DNA of 64,000 nucleotides, taken from Mercurialis annua (taxonomy: Eukaryota > Streptophyta > Magnoliopsida > Malpighiales > Euphorbiaceae). Position 1 is the first letter of the stretch. Each line of letters begins with the position of its first letter. Of this stretch, positions 46,049 through 57,724 are shown piece by piece. The position numbers and the translations under genes were made by a program. The stretch covers positions 34,285,001-34,349,000 of the forward strand of contig NC_065575.1 in NCBI RefSeq assembly GCF_937616625.2, written 5' to 3'. The notes beneath the pieces were generated by a model. The model saw only the letters and a list, made by a program, of their open reading frames with translations. It was not told the DNA's origin and ran no database searches.

Positions 46049-47318
46049 ATTGGTATCAGAGCCAATTTGGTTTTCAGATTTAATATGGATTATGATTAAT
46101 ATGGGAAAAATATTATTTGGAGGATTTTGCAATTTGAAGGCGAAATTACTTGACACAAAGAAGATTTTTTTGGAGATATAGAAGCCACCAAATTTTGAAA
46201 GTGCCGAAAATCGTTAATTGAAGACAGACTTGGATATTAAAATTCTTAAGGAGAATTTTGTGATGGAGATGCATATGTCACTTTAAACTACAAAGAAAAA
46301 AGGTATGACTTTTCTAAACACACTATTTGAGGATTTTATAGAGCCTCTGTAAGATGAATGATTGAGGTAATCTCTTTATACTTTCATGAAATTCATTAAT
46401 GATTTGAATCTAAAAATTTCTTTTAAAAATTTATTGAATGAAGAGTTCGGTTGGGCATAGTCAGATTTTGATAAAATCATGACATTGCAAAAGGAGATTT
46501 TGTTTTGAATAAGTAGCAATCTTAGACACAAGATGGATAACAACGTTTGTAATTTGAACGGCGTCACTATTGGATCACTCATAAGTCAAATTGTTTGGAG
46601 ATAATTAGATGAGGACTGAATGCTAACAGTTACAGGCGAATCAGGTTAGAGAACCAGTCTATGCTTAAAATTACAGCATAATTGTTTTTGATATGAAATT
46701 TATGCAGATTCAGGTTTTTCATATCACATATGTGCCAATTTCGATTGGTTTTCTGACTACAACTGAGTTGATAGTGGAGTGTGGTTATGGCCAACGGTCA
46801 ATACATGTAGAATTTTGGATTTTGGTCAGTCAAGGACAAGAAGCATAATGAGACAGTTTGAATAATAATGAATGTTCAACATGATTTCTAAATGCACATG
46901 TCTTGTATCTCAATATATAAAACTACGAGTTTTATGGATTATTTGACGATGAAGTGAGATTGGATGTTGCACTTGTGATGTATGCTCATTGGGTTAGTCG
47001 ACTTATGAAGATTACGGGATATGTTATGATCTCAACATTTGTTTTTTGATGTAATCATTATAGGCTACTAATGACGTTTGTTTCTGGTATCAGTTTTAAG
47101 ACCAACAAAATTCGAAGCTTCGTGAAATTTTGATTGATACACCCAAAGATAATAAATCTTCAAGTCATTCTGGTTTCAGCAAGTTGAAGATGTTCTTGGA
47201 GCTTATATGGTCCTCTTCAAAGACCTCTTTTGGAATAAGTTCAGTTTGAACTTAAATGGAGAAGGTGGAACACAACAATAATCACATTTTATTGGAGAAT
47301 TCAAATCAAGGTGGAGAT
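46049..47318 (+). mobile_element. Interior of the outer LTR element, decayed
   Basis: Begins with the primer site (46051-46062) and ends with a purine-rich AAGGTGGAGAT. Short stretches near 46360-46440 (TACTTTCATGAAATTCATTA region) could be eroded copia gag, but stops are frequent in all frames. No protease, integrase or reverse transcriptase is visible. Confidence 0.6.
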
Positions 47319-47418
47319 TGTTAGAACATGCCTAGAATTCTAATTCTAATTTGTATTAGGATTAGGATTCTAATTAGTGAAGTATTTGGGAGAATGATAA
47401 CTTTATTATCATTGGCTA

Positions 47419-48490
47419 CACTACTAGAAAACAACGTTTTAGCGACGGATTTTAGCGACAGATTCAATTTCCGTCGCTATATTTTTGGTTAGCGACGGAT
47501 CTAAAATCCATCGCTAAACACCCATTTAAGTTGGCGGGAGTGATCCCACCAACTATTTTGATAAAATTTAGCGACGGATTTAAAATCCGTCGCTAATTAT
47601 TGGTGGGAATTCTCCCGCCTATTTTATTCCGCAATTAGCGCGGGATTTTAAAATCCGTCGCTAAATTACGCCTTTTGCGACGGAATTTAGCGACAGATTA
47701 CTGTCAAAAAAAATTAAAGGTATTAAAAAATAATATTTAAGTTTAATAAAAAATAGTAATTAAATTTTTTAATTAAATTTATATTATTTCAATATAACGG
47801 TTTTATTTATAAAATAATAAGTAAACCTTATTTATGAAATAATTATTATATATTATTTATTTATTTAAAGTATATAGATATTATAAAAAATTATTAATTA
47901 TAAAAAAATTATCTTAGAATTCGGGATTAAATTATGGAACAAATGTTTGTTGTTTTTAGTTACATTTAAGTATAATATACATAGATATATAACATGAATA
48001 TGAGCTGGTTAAGGTGGAGTTATGCACGGAAGAACTACGAGGTTAAAGCGTCTTGAGTGGGAGCAGTGGAAGGATGAGTGACCTACTAGGAAGTTTGCGA
48101 AAATCAACAGGTGGGAAGTTTGTGAAAATCAACAAGTGGGTGCCGGTGGGTGATCTAACGCGGGTGGGTGAAGTGATGGAGGGTGCGAATGGGTGATTGA
48201 TTAAATAAAAAATTTATTTTAGGATTTAATTTTAAAACAAAATTAATTTTTTTAAATTTAGTGACGAATTTAAATCTGTCGCTAATTAGCAACGAATTTA
48301 GAATTTTGTCGCTAAAACGGAGACTAAAATTCGTCGCTAAATTTTTTTTCCGTCGTCATCAAACGTTGCGACCACAAATTTAGCGACGGACTGTTTCCAT
48401 CGCAAATCCGTCACTAAACGTGTTTAGCGATGGCTTTTGGTCATTTGGCGACGGAAAAATCCATCGCTAAATCACTGTTTTTTAGTAGTG
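47419..48490. mobile_element. Non-autonomous CACTA element in the right LTR
   Basis: Starts CACTACTAGAAAA and ends TTTTTTAGTAGTG, the inverted terminal repeats of CACTA transposons. CTA flanks both sides (47416-47418 and 48491-48493), the expected 3-bp TSD. Both ends carry many TTTAGCGACGG-type subterminal motifs in both orientations (47440-47700 and 48250-48475), the likely transposase-binding sites. The 550-bp AT-rich interior has no transposase. 1072 bp. Same family as the decayed copy at 10139-11174. Confidence 0.95.
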
Positions 48491-49029
48491 CTAATTAGGA
48501 AGTATATATCCAATTAGGAATAATACTCCTAATACCATATAGATTATTTATTTTCTATATATAGCATACCTTATTCACCTTTTAGTATACAACAAAAATC
48601 GAACACACAATGTAGACATTGATGTGAATAAGGGGAAAAGGGGGCGTATCTGGTGTGAGGAATAAAAGTTAATTCTAACCCTTTCGGATTACTTCTTGTA
48701 GAGAGTTAAACACTTTGTGGGTTTTTCTTCTAAGGGCATATTTATTAGAGATGTTCTCTATTTGGTGATTCTCCACTAATTTTATACTCCTTTTGATGAT
48801 TAGTGGATGGCTCGATTCTTTCACCCGTGGATGTACGCTTTAATACAGAACCACGTAAATCTCTTGTTTTATATATTTATTTTGCTATATTGTTATTTGT
48901 TGATCAAATCCATAATTAAATACCTACCGAATGGTTTCGATTCCGCTACGCATACCAATCCGGTCAAGAACCGGTCACGACAATTGGTACCAAAGATGCA
49001 ACATCGGTATCAATGTTACAACAGTTCGC

Positions 49030-50175
49030 AACGTTCATGGTATAATAAATTGTGAGCCAGTTGTAATACTAATTGGTTATCGCAAAACAATTTAGTAGGA
49101 AAAGAAAAATCATATTGTAGATCATTCAGCAAATAAGATATCCACTAAAGTTCATAAGTAAGAGTAGCTATGGCACGATACTTAGTTATTCAGCCGTAAG
49201 CAGAACACCTAATGTCAATACAAGTGGACCAGATTGAATTTGAGAATGCTTTAAGACTGAGATCAGAACTAAAAGAAAAGAATAACACGTTGCTATGTGA
49301 CTTGAGAATCTTAAAACTCGATGAGCTGCAGTATGATGTAAATTTGTTGGACAACCCAAAAATTGAGATAATTGTTGGACTGCAAATGACAAATCTAGCC
49401 TGATAACACAAAGATATAACAGCTTTCTGATGAGCTGCCTATAAGAAGTATTGTCTGACAGAGGTGTGCCATCAGTTTTATTCAGTTTGTGTGAAGTGGT
49501 CATAGGTGTAGGAACTAACTTGGCCTGTAAGAAACCCATTTATGTAAGCAAGTCAGTAGTATACTTTCTTTAGCAAAGAAAAATACCTATTGTGGATTGA
49601 GCGACTTCAAGTCCAAGGTAATACTTCAAATCACCAAGATCCTTAATACTAAAAGCCCGATAAAGATTGGTTTTACATTTTGTTACCTCTTGTAAATTAT
49701 TGCTTCCCATAATCAAATCATCTACATATACAAGCAAGACAGTGAAATCATCACTAGAACCTTTGATAGATAAAGAGGGATCTGTAATAGATAGTTTGAA
49801 TCCATGAGCAAGTACGGCAAAAGTGAGCTTATCGTTCCATTTTCTACTAGCCCGTGTTAAGCCATACAGTGACTATTCAAATTGTATTAGAAGAAGGATG
49901 AGTAAAACTAGGTGGCAAGGTCATATACACTTCCTCTTGCAAATATCTACGAGAAAAGCAATGTTAACATCAAGTCGACAAAGAAGCCAACTTTTACTAA
50001 CTGCTATAGCAAGCAATGTTCGAACTTCGGTCATGTTAACAGCTGAAGTAAACGAGTCAAGATAATTCAAGCCCTATTGTTATGTGTGCCCTTTGGAAAC
50101 AAACCTTGTTTTGCATCTTTTAACACTGTCATCATATTTGAATTTGACCTTGTAAACCTACTTGTGAAATCCCAA
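49030..50175 (-). pseudogene. Copia reverse transcriptase/RNase H remnant of the old element
   Basis: From the right: VYKVKFKYDD (about 50160) opens the reverse transcriptase. Then NYLDSFTSAV and RLDVNIAFL follow, then LLVYVDDLIM with the intact catalytic YVDD at 49717-49728, then DLGDLKYYLGLEVAQS. The connection to RNase H (MGFLQAKLVPTPM, 49539) and an RNase H part run to 49030. Numerous stops and shifts separate the parts. The remainder lies left of the nested insertions (39700-39856). Confidence 0.88.
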
Positions 50176-51851
50176 ATAAAATCTAAGATGGTGGTGAATT
50201 CGATTTGTTTAAAAAAATTAAACATAGTTTGAGTTTAGAGAAGAAAAACAAGAAATTTTACAGTGATTCAGATCATAAACCGATCCTGTGTTCATTATTC
50301 AATCTAACATTGAGATTTGATAATCCACCAAATAGGGTGTTTAAGCTAACACCAAATTTAATATAATAGAAATTTTCTGGAGTTGTACTTAATTTTTTTT
50401 AAGACTAATCACAAACCTACACTAATAATAGAACAATAAATGTTCACCAACACAAAAACAAAAAGAAATCAATAAATTGATGCACAATTAATAATAATAA
50501 AAGAAGAATTAGATGTTTAATAGATGTAGAGGTATAATGGTATATGTAACCTTTACTCTATGGTAATTGACGGAAATTTATAACCCCCCAAAACTCCTCT
50601 TAAAAACCATTACACCTCTACATTTCAAATCATTCTAATTGTGTAATATTTCAAATCATTCAACTTACTGTAATGTACCTCTAAGATAAATTGTATACCT
50701 TATTTTATATTATAGTAAGTTTTTATTTATTTCCCAAATTTGAATTAGTCTTAAAATATTGTAAAATGGTATACCCTGGTATTGTAATTTTTTTTCTAAT
50801 TATGTATTTAGAAGGATAATGATATCTTTTTTATTGTTCTTAAATGAAAGAAAAAATGTCAGTTTTAATAACTCATAGAGTACTGGAGAAGATTTGAACC
50901 TAAAGAGTCCACCAAAGTCCACCTGAGACAGTGGAAAGAGCCGTACGTAAAAAGGACGCTAGAAGTGAATTTCGAAATGCCACTCCGGCAGTCAAGTCAT
51001 TTTTTGTAGGAAAAAGAAATAAAAAGTGAAAAAAATACTAAAAAGTGTGAACTAGGTTTTACCTATATTGGGGTATTTATAGAGAATGATTGGCAATGTT
51101 TGTTATGAATAGGGTGACGTGGCAGAGTTGGTTACAATTTGTTATTACGTGGCCGATTCGATTATTCTTTCTTATGCCTACGTGATATGCGGGGGCGTTC
51201 TATTAGACATCCCCTTATCAGAAGATTTTTTGTGTCAAAAGATTTGTCAGGAGGTTTCTGTAAGTCGGCGCCAAGACCAGCTATCTCGAGCTGGTAATCT
51301 TTAATAGTTATAGGGTATATTTCTTGAAAAGGGATATCTCGGCTGTTTTCGGATTTGCTGGTCTCGAGATTGATTAAGTATTTGGAGGCGTGGTGGGTCG
51401 TCGTTGATCGGTGGTCTCGGTGTTTTGGTTGGGGTTCTAAATTTGGATCGCGAGTCTCGATTTTGGACCTCGGACTTTAGTTTGGGTCTTTGCATTTGTT
51501 CCCCCTATATTATTATCAAGTTTGATCCTAGTATATCCTATGTGGCACTAAAAATAAACCGAAACGTAAACTCAATCAAACAAATTTGATTTAATTTCGA
51601 TGTATTGAATGGAAACCATAAGTAAACTAATTAAGATTTTTTACTGAACATAAATAAAAATTAAACTAATTTAATTTTAGTTTACTTTTTTAATTCAGTA
51701 TTTTTGTAATATTATTCTTTCAGTATCTTGAAGAAAATTAACTTTTTTACCAATATGTTTCATTCACTTTAAGTAACTTTATTATAATCATAAAAACAAA
51801 TAGTTTATTTCACCTCATCAATCTAATGAAAAAGAGCAATGCTATTTAATC
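50176..51851. other. Non-coding stretch, unclassified
   Basis: The copia match ends near 50175. The rest holds AT-rich DNA, a GC-richer part (50,880-51,500) without recognisable protein, and the first copy of a dispersed repeat (51547-51810). No gene is supported. Confidence 0.5.
51547..51810 (+). repeat. Dispersed repeat, copy 1
   Basis: Matches 56163-56420 in the same orientation with many substitutions, beginning CACTAAAAATAAACCGAAA / TACTAAAAATAAACCGAAA and including AAACTAATTAAGATTT-like blocks. Family unknown. Confidence 0.7.
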
Positions 51852-51948
51852 CAGTGTTTTAAAAATCAAACCGGTAACTGAACTGGTAAAGTCACTGGGT
51901 ACCAGTTTGACCGGTTGAACCGATCAACTAAATTTGTAATAAATATAA

Positions 51949-52320
51949 GGCCTAATTACTTAAAAAAATCCCACCTTGTAATATTTTTTCGTTTATACCC
52001 TCACCTAGGAAAAAGTTCATGTGTACCCTTGTTTTGATTTTTCGTTTTCATCTCTACCCTAAAATTAAATTTTTTGACAATTAAATTAATTAAAGGATGA
52101 AAACATTATAAATGATTAATAATATTAATGTTTAATTAGAATCTAAGCTAAATATAAAGGATCATTTTAAATATTTTTCCAAATAAAAAGAGGTCAAATT
52201 AGCTCTTTAGGGTAGAGACGAAAATGAAAAATCAAAAAAAGGGTACAAATGAACTTTTTTCTAGGTCAGGGTATAAACGAAAAAATATTATAAAGTGGGG
52301 GTATTTTAAGTAATTAGGCC
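51949..52320. mobile_element. MITE, Mutator-like 9-bp TSD
   Basis: Ends GGCCTAATTACTTAAAAAAA... and its inverted partner ...AAGTAATTAGGCC form long terminal inverted repeats that continue through the CTCACCTAGGAAAAAGTTCA region. TAAATATAA occurs at 51940-51948 and 52321-52329, a perfect 9-bp TSD. 372 bp, non-coding. Confidence 0.93.
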
Positions 52321-52496
52321 TAAATATAAACGATGATGCTATGTTCTATGTTCTTTTAAGAAATTAAATTTTCCTGCAATTTTATATATAAATAAATTAA
52401 TATTTGATGTTTATTTTTTTGGTCAATACATTTATTGGATCATTCATTATTCCTATATTTAAATTTTATTTTTATTATTTTTCTATTTTTGTGCAC

Positions 52497-52720
52497 GAGA
52501 ATTTTTTATATAGACTCAGTCTATCACGTCATCTGTGGAGTAAACCAATCATATCATAACATCTCATTAAAATGAGGGTATTCTTGTAATTTCGTTTGTT
52601 ATTTGCATACACTTTTGAATAATGATATTACAAGAATACCCTCATTTTAATGAGGTGTTATGATACGATTGGTTTAGTCCACGGATAACGTGCTGGACTG
52701 AGTCTACCTAAAAATTTCTC
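52497..52720. mobile_element. Foldback MITE, 224 bp
   Basis: Almost the whole element is two inverted arms of about 95 bp: GAGAATTTTT...AGACTCAGTCTATCACGTCA pairs with the right arm ending TAAAAATTTCTC. TTTTGTGCAC flanks both ends (52487-52496 and 52721-52730), a 10-bp (or 9-bp plus one) TSD. A transcript would form a long hairpin. Confidence 0.93.
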
Positions 52721-53363
52721 TTTTGTGCACATGGAAAAGTAAATGACTAAAAAAAGAAAGAAAATATATTAGCAAATAGGCAAGAAGAGGAGTAAATGTA
52801 AATGAGTTAAAAAAAAAAGTAGCGATCGAGAAGGGAATAAGAAAAGGCTAAGTAACAAAAAAATGAAGGGAAAGGCAAGAAAAGGAAGCTGAAGAAGAGC
52901 ATGAAGGTTTGAATAACACGAAAACTCCATTAAAAATCTGAGATTAAGAGCTTCAAAGTGCAGTGCTAGATTTTATCATTTTATATCTCATGTCCATGTT
53001 TTGTTCGTTTAAGTGTTAAATCACTCTTTTAAGGCAAGAAGAAGAAGGGAAAGAAAGTGATGGTTGTTGGAAGAAATTGTAAAAAGAGAAAGAAAATATT
53101 GAGGGCTTGAATATAGAGGAGAAACCCGCAGATTCAGAAGCCAAAAGAAACCTTAATTGATGTTTTTCATTTACTTTTTCAAGAACTGGCGGGTTTCTAA
53201 AAAAAGAACAGTTCATCGGTTCGATACGGTTCATTCCGGTTGGACCAGATTTCTGGTTCGTATGGATCTTTTGGACCAAACTGAATTTTAAGTCGGGGTT
53301 CGACCGGTCGAACCGGCCGGTACGGTCCAATTTTTCAAACACTTATTTAACCCATTAAAATTA

Positions 53364-53696
53364 GACCAAATGTCGTAAAAAGGCCAAACTTTTCACAAAA
53401 GTCCTGACCTTTCAATTTTATCGATTTTGGCCAAAAACTAATTATTTGGTTTCACAAAAGTCATGACTTTCAATTTTATCGATTTTGGCCAAAAATGGAT
53501 TATTTGGTTTCACAAAAGTCGTGACCTTTCAATATATGTGCATGTCACGTAGGCACCACATAGGCAAATTCAAATCAAATGAGTTGGCCACAATTGAAAC
53601 CAAATAATCTGTTTTTGGCCAAAATCGACAAAATTAAAAGGTCGGCACTTTTGTGAAACTTTTATAAAAGATTTGGCCTTTTTACGACATTTGGCC
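53364..53696. mobile_element. MITE, Mutator-like 9-bp TSD
   Basis: Left end GACCAAATGTCGTAAAAAGG and right end (reverse complement) GGCCAAATGTCGTAAAAAGG are terminal inverted repeats. TTAAAATTA at 53355-53363 and 53697-53705 is a perfect 9-bp TSD. The interior repeats the unit TTTCACAAAAGTC...CAATTTTATCGATTTTGGCC twice in tandem plus a partial. Confidence 0.93.
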
Positions 53697-53879
53697 TTAA
53701 AATTAACCCACTTTATTGTACCGTCTGACGTGTCCACAAATAAATGAATATATTTAAGGAAAATTGCAGAAAATACTCCATTTTCTAAAAGTATTTATAA
53801 AAATACTCCATTTTTGAAAATTTATTTTCTTACCTTTTTTCTGAAAATTTATTTTTTTACTCTGAAAATTTGTAAAAAT

Positions 53880-54140
53880 ACTCTGCTTTTTTTTTGAAAT
53901 TGTTTGAAACTGTATTATAAACGGTTTCAAAAATGTCAAGTTAGAAACTTTTTGAAATCTTTTGAAACTGTAATAGACACCGCTTTTTAAAATTATTTTT
54001 TAAAAAACCGTTATAAACCGTATGAAACCCCATTTGAAACTGTTTGAAACTGTATTTAAAATTGTATCACAACTGTTTTGGAAACATATTCAAATTGTGT
54101 TTTTTTAAAACTGTTTGCAACTGTTTGAAGCTGCGGAGTA
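53880..54140. repeat. Small GTTTGAAAC array
   Basis: Several GTTTGAAACTGTATT / AAACTGTTTG variants, the same motif as the larger array at 33540-34450. Confidence 0.65.
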
Positions 54141-55035
54141 AAAAAATAAATATTTAAATTTTTTAAATACGTTTGCAAAATTTCAGTTTTTGAGTTAAAT
54201 TTTGCAAATATTTTTAGTATTTTAGGTATTTTTGCTAAATTTCCCTATATTTAAAGAGGAAATTTAAGACATACACTTTTGGGAAGGAATTGAGCAAATA
54301 TAAAACTTCCACGTTAGATGGTACAATAAAATAATTAATTTTGTTGGATTAAATAGCATTTTTCTAATTAAAATGATTTCTTTAATTCAAAATTGTAATG
54401 CTGGAAATTATTTAAAGCACTTCTAATTTTCTATTACTGCCAAATTTCTGATTAAGTACATAATCTCATGTTTCCATATTATATAGATCATAAATGACAT
54501 TTGGTACAATAGTAAATGATTAAGAAGTTTAAAAGAAGATTATGGTTAAAAAAAATGTTCTAGTCATGATTATCTCCGATCATAAAAAATGCCACTGCTG
54601 TAATATAAATACCTCTTAATCACATATTTGTCTTTTAAATATTTAAAAAATGAATTACATAACTGCTAAAGTTATAATAAAAATAATTGTGCACAGAAAA
54701 TATGTTTATTCATTCATATATTAAAAAATGTAGTTTATTTAGTTAAAATTATACTAACTAACTATAATATGCTTATTAATAATTAGTGTATTTTTTTCAA
54801 TATATTTGCTAATTACTTATTCATAATGACTCATAAGCTACATATAAAATTAATTTCAATATTGCAATTATCAAAGAGTTTCAGTTATTGTGGTGGTCAT
54901 AAGCATAACCTATTTTAAGCATAACCTATTTTATTCATTTGACTAAACCTAATCCAATTAAGAGTATTTTAAATCTGATTAACTACTTTCTAGAAATAGA
55001 AACAAATTCATAATTTAAGACGCTTATAGTAGAAA
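54141..55035. other. AT-rich stretch, nothing recognised
   Basis: No gene or bounded element seen. Confidence 0.5.
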
Positions 55036-55606
55036 GGCTAACAGTTTGAAAAAAACCTCCACCTTTTACTCTTTTTTCATTTACATCTTTACGTTGTAAA
55101 ATCGCCGGATTCACTCAAATTCGCATCTTTCATTTTTAATTTCACCTTTAAGCATTAAATTGACCTCTTTTCACTTAAAAAAAAAAAAACTCAAATCAAT
55201 ATTTTATATTTTGCATATATTCTAAACAACGCTTATTATTATATTTTTAAAAAAACTCTTCTTCTCAAAAAAAATTAAATTCAATAATAGCTTATTTGAT
55301 ACAAATAAATATTATTATGTTATAAATATAACTTTTTTTGTTTTAATTACAACATTAAGAACTATTTATAATATATGTTAAAATATGAAATATTGAAAAA
55401 GAGATCAATTTGATGTTTGAGGATGCAATTGAAATCAAAAAAGTGTGGATTTTAATATTTGTGGGTACAATTGAAAACAAAAGATGTGAATTTGAGTGAA
55501 ATCTCTTCTTATGTTTCGGTTTATTCACCGATCTAAAACGATTTTACAACGTTAGGATGCAAACGAAAATGGACTAATAGGTGGAAGTTTTTTCAGACCA
55601 TTAGCC
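55036..55606. mobile_element. MITE related in layout to the one at 35.4 kb
   Basis: Inverted ends: GGCTAACAGTTTGAAAAAAA and (reverse complement of the right end) GGCTAATGGTCTGAAAAAAC, continuing through ACTT/CCTCCACC and a TTACGTTGTAAAATCG block. Flanks TAGTAGAAA and GAGTGGAAA agree at seven of nine positions, a worn 9-bp TSD. Non-coding. Confidence 0.8.
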
Positions 55607-57597
55607 GAGTGGAAATCAACCTATCTTTCATGGAAGGAGAAAATAACATTTTTTTAGATAATTATGAAGGGGGAGCGCTTGTGGTAGAATTAATATGAAT
55701 TTGTACATAACACAGACACACATACACACACACATATATATATTCATCTTTCAATATTTTCTAAATATTTTTTTATAAAATATTGTAAATTTTTAAAAAT
55801 TACATTTCATATTTGACCACTAAAACATTATTTATTTACTTTTAAGTTTTATTTATATATGCATTTAAAAGAAACATCAAAATTACCCTAAAATCATCAA
55901 AACTACGCCGCCGGTATTCCGTGTTCGGTCGCCAAAATTTTAGCTGAAAAAGTGTTTGAACGACGTCGTTGCGGTCAACGATAGTCAACAAGCAGTCAAC
56001 ACATGGTCAAAATGTGACATGTTCATTGTCGAGTAGTGGACTGTTGACTTTGTGTGATTATTATTTCTGTGTATTTTTTAAGTGTTTAGTAGTTGTATCT
56101 TAAAATTTTTCTTAGTGTTTTTTGGATATTTTTCAGTGTATATTTGAAATACTAATTCAAAGAGTATACTAAAAATAAACCGAAAAGTAAATTAAAGTAA
56201 GCAAATTTGATTTAGTTTCGGTTTATTGAATAGAAACCAAAAGTGAACTAATTAAGATTTCTTATTAAAAGTAAATTAAAATTAAACTGATTTAGTTTTG
56301 ATTTATTTTATTTTATTTTTGTCCTTCTTAATTAAGTATTTTTGTAATACTAATTTTTTAGTATCTCAAAAAATTTAATTTTTTGCCGATATGTTTGCAA
56401 TTTTTTTCTCCAATAGTTATGAAAAAATTCCTATATCATAACTATAAAAATATTTAAATTATTTTTTTACAAATTATTAAAATAATAATTATAACTAAAT
56501 TTTTTGAGTCTCTGAAAAAAATTATTACTTTTTTTTCTTATATCTTTTCCGGCAGCCCTCGATGGCCATCGATGGTTTAATTTTATCATCGACGTCTTTT
56601 ATTTATTTTGTTTTAATTTCATTAGAATATAATAAATAATCAATCTTTTTTTATCTTTTTCTTGATGAATTAAAATTTATCTACAAATCGCATATTCAAT
56701 TCAATTGTCAAGAAGCGAAGATAGATTAAAGATCTTTCAACAATAAAATGGAATTATTTACGAGTTATATCAGTTTTATTTATTTTTTATTTTTTGTCTT
56801 TTTTTTTAAGTTTTATTTTGTCATTTCTTCGTGAAAGGTTTGTTGTCCTTTTATTTGGAAAAAATTTATTAGTTGGAAAAAATTTATTAGGTAATGGTTG
56901 AATCAAATGTTATGAGTTTGCAGATGATTTAAAAAGTTTGATAGAAGAATGATTGAAAACTGTACTTAATTGGCGAAATAATTAATAATTAATTTTTTAT
57001 TTTTGTAAATAAAATTTGAGAATTAAAAGGATGTTGTCTGTTTCATATCAGGTTATCGAATTTAATATTTGAGTTATCCCAATTTTTTTATAACTATAAT
57101 TGTTTCATATCGATTAATAAGATTTGATATATTAAAAAAAAAATTGGGTTTTAAATGTTTTTCCATTCTCCTTCCTTATTACCAAACCCAAATCTCGCAA
57201 TTAAAGATTTGGCGCACTTCTTTCTATCTTACGCCTTATGTGCATTACACCCCCTAAGCAGAACTTACGGCGCTCATCAATTACACGCGCCCCTACATTC
57301 GCGTGCTCAAGCCGGTCTTCAAGAACACAACAGCAAGAAAGGTCATCCCTCATAATCATCAACAAAAAACTCAAACTAAAGACGCAGCAGACGCGCGTGT
57401 AATACTACACACAGTCGCACAGTGGCGCTATTTTATCAAAAAGCATATCCGTTATTTTGAAAATTTTGAGGACAAATACAAAATAACAACAAAAATTAGG
57501 CCAAACAAATAAAAAAATAGTAAAAAAAATTTCCCTCTCGTTTTTTTCTTGTTAATTTGTCTCATTCTCTCTCAAGTTCCAGCTCAAGAGAGGTCCC
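55607..57597 (+). promoter_or_regulatory. Upstream region of the J-protein gene
   Basis: Holds a CA/TA microsatellite (55710-55745), four evenly spaced GTCAA motifs (55974-56010), the second copy of a dispersed repeat (56163-56420) and a CT-rich leader-like stretch just before the gene (57530-57600). No promoter element such as a TATA box can be assigned with confidence. Confidence 0.4.
56163..56420 (+). repeat. Dispersed repeat, copy 2
   Basis: Counterpart of 51547-51810, lying about 1.3-1.6 kb upstream of the J-protein start codon. Confidence 0.7.
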
Positions 57598-57665
57598 ATG
57601 GTGTTTCTCTCTAGGGTTTCGAATAGAGAAGAATGCTGACTAATTTTTTCATCAAGATTTTGTAG
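57598..57665 (+). promoter_or_regulatory. Two overlapping upstream ORFs in the probable 5' leader
   Basis: The first ATG (57598) opens a 13-codon frame ending TGA at 57637-57639. The second (57633) opens a 10-codon frame ending TAG at 57663-57665. Both lie within 130 bp of the main start, in CT-rich sequence typical of plant leaders. If transcribed they would be expected to lower or condition translation of the main frame. The transcription start is not known. Confidence 0.45.
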
Positions 57666-57724
57666 AGATTTTTTTTTTTCTTTGTGTAGAATAAATTTGA
57701 AATTGAAATTTTCTTGATTTGGAA

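Larger units (their letters stand above)
39857..49023 (+). mobile_element. Non-autonomous LTR retrotransposon with both LTRs interrupted
   Basis: The left LTR (39857-46048) and right LTR (47319-49023) start TGTTAGAACATGCC and end TTACAACA. After discounting insertions they measure about 629 and 630 bp. The left LTR contains the SIRE-like copia (40419-45976); the right contains a CACTA element (47419-48490). A primer site TGGTATCAGAGC is at 46051-46062, and a polypurine tract AAGGTGGAG lies just before 47319. Flanks are GTTTG (39852-39856) and GTTCG (49024-49028), a TSD with one mismatch. The 1.27-kb interior is decayed and lacks pol. Confidence 0.93.
38620..50175 (-). mobile_element. Old Ty1/copia element, minus strand, split by later insertions
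   Basis: The right part (49030-50175) is reverse transcriptase to early RNase H. The left part (38990-39856) completes RNase H and holds the polypurine tract (GGGGGGC on the minus strand, about 38990-38997) and the start of an LTR continuing to about 38620. Between them sit a TRIM (39026-39699) and a 9.2-kb nested LTR element (39857-49023). Across the second junction the residues HERCE and HIDID, separate parts of one conserved RNase H block, fall in the same frame once the insertion and one TSD copy are discounted. Many stops show it is old. The 5' part beyond 50175 is missing. Confidence 0.85.
51852..53344. mobile_element. hAT-like element, non-autonomous, with two MITEs inside
   Basis: Left end CAGTGTTTTAAAAATCAAAC and right end (reverse complement) AAGTGTTTGAAAAATTGGAC are imperfect inverted repeats beginning with the CAGTG form common in hAT elements. 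The flanks are ATTTAATC (51844-51851) and ATTTAACC (53345-53352), an 8-bp TSD with one mismatch. Just inside both ends lie CCGGTT/GAACCGG-rich stretches. No transposase is visible. MITEs at 51949-52320 and 52497-52720 inserted later. Confidence 0.8.

Noticed and set aside
39857..49023. Reading the 39.86-41.48 kb and 44.92-49.02 kb parts as a single complex element
   Set aside because: Separate TSDs (ATACC, CTA, GTTTG/GTTCG) and two independent primer sites show distinct nested insertions.
50880..51500. GC-richer island as a possible gene exon
   Set aside because: No open frame longer than about 65 codons, no splice-supported continuation and no recognisable motif.
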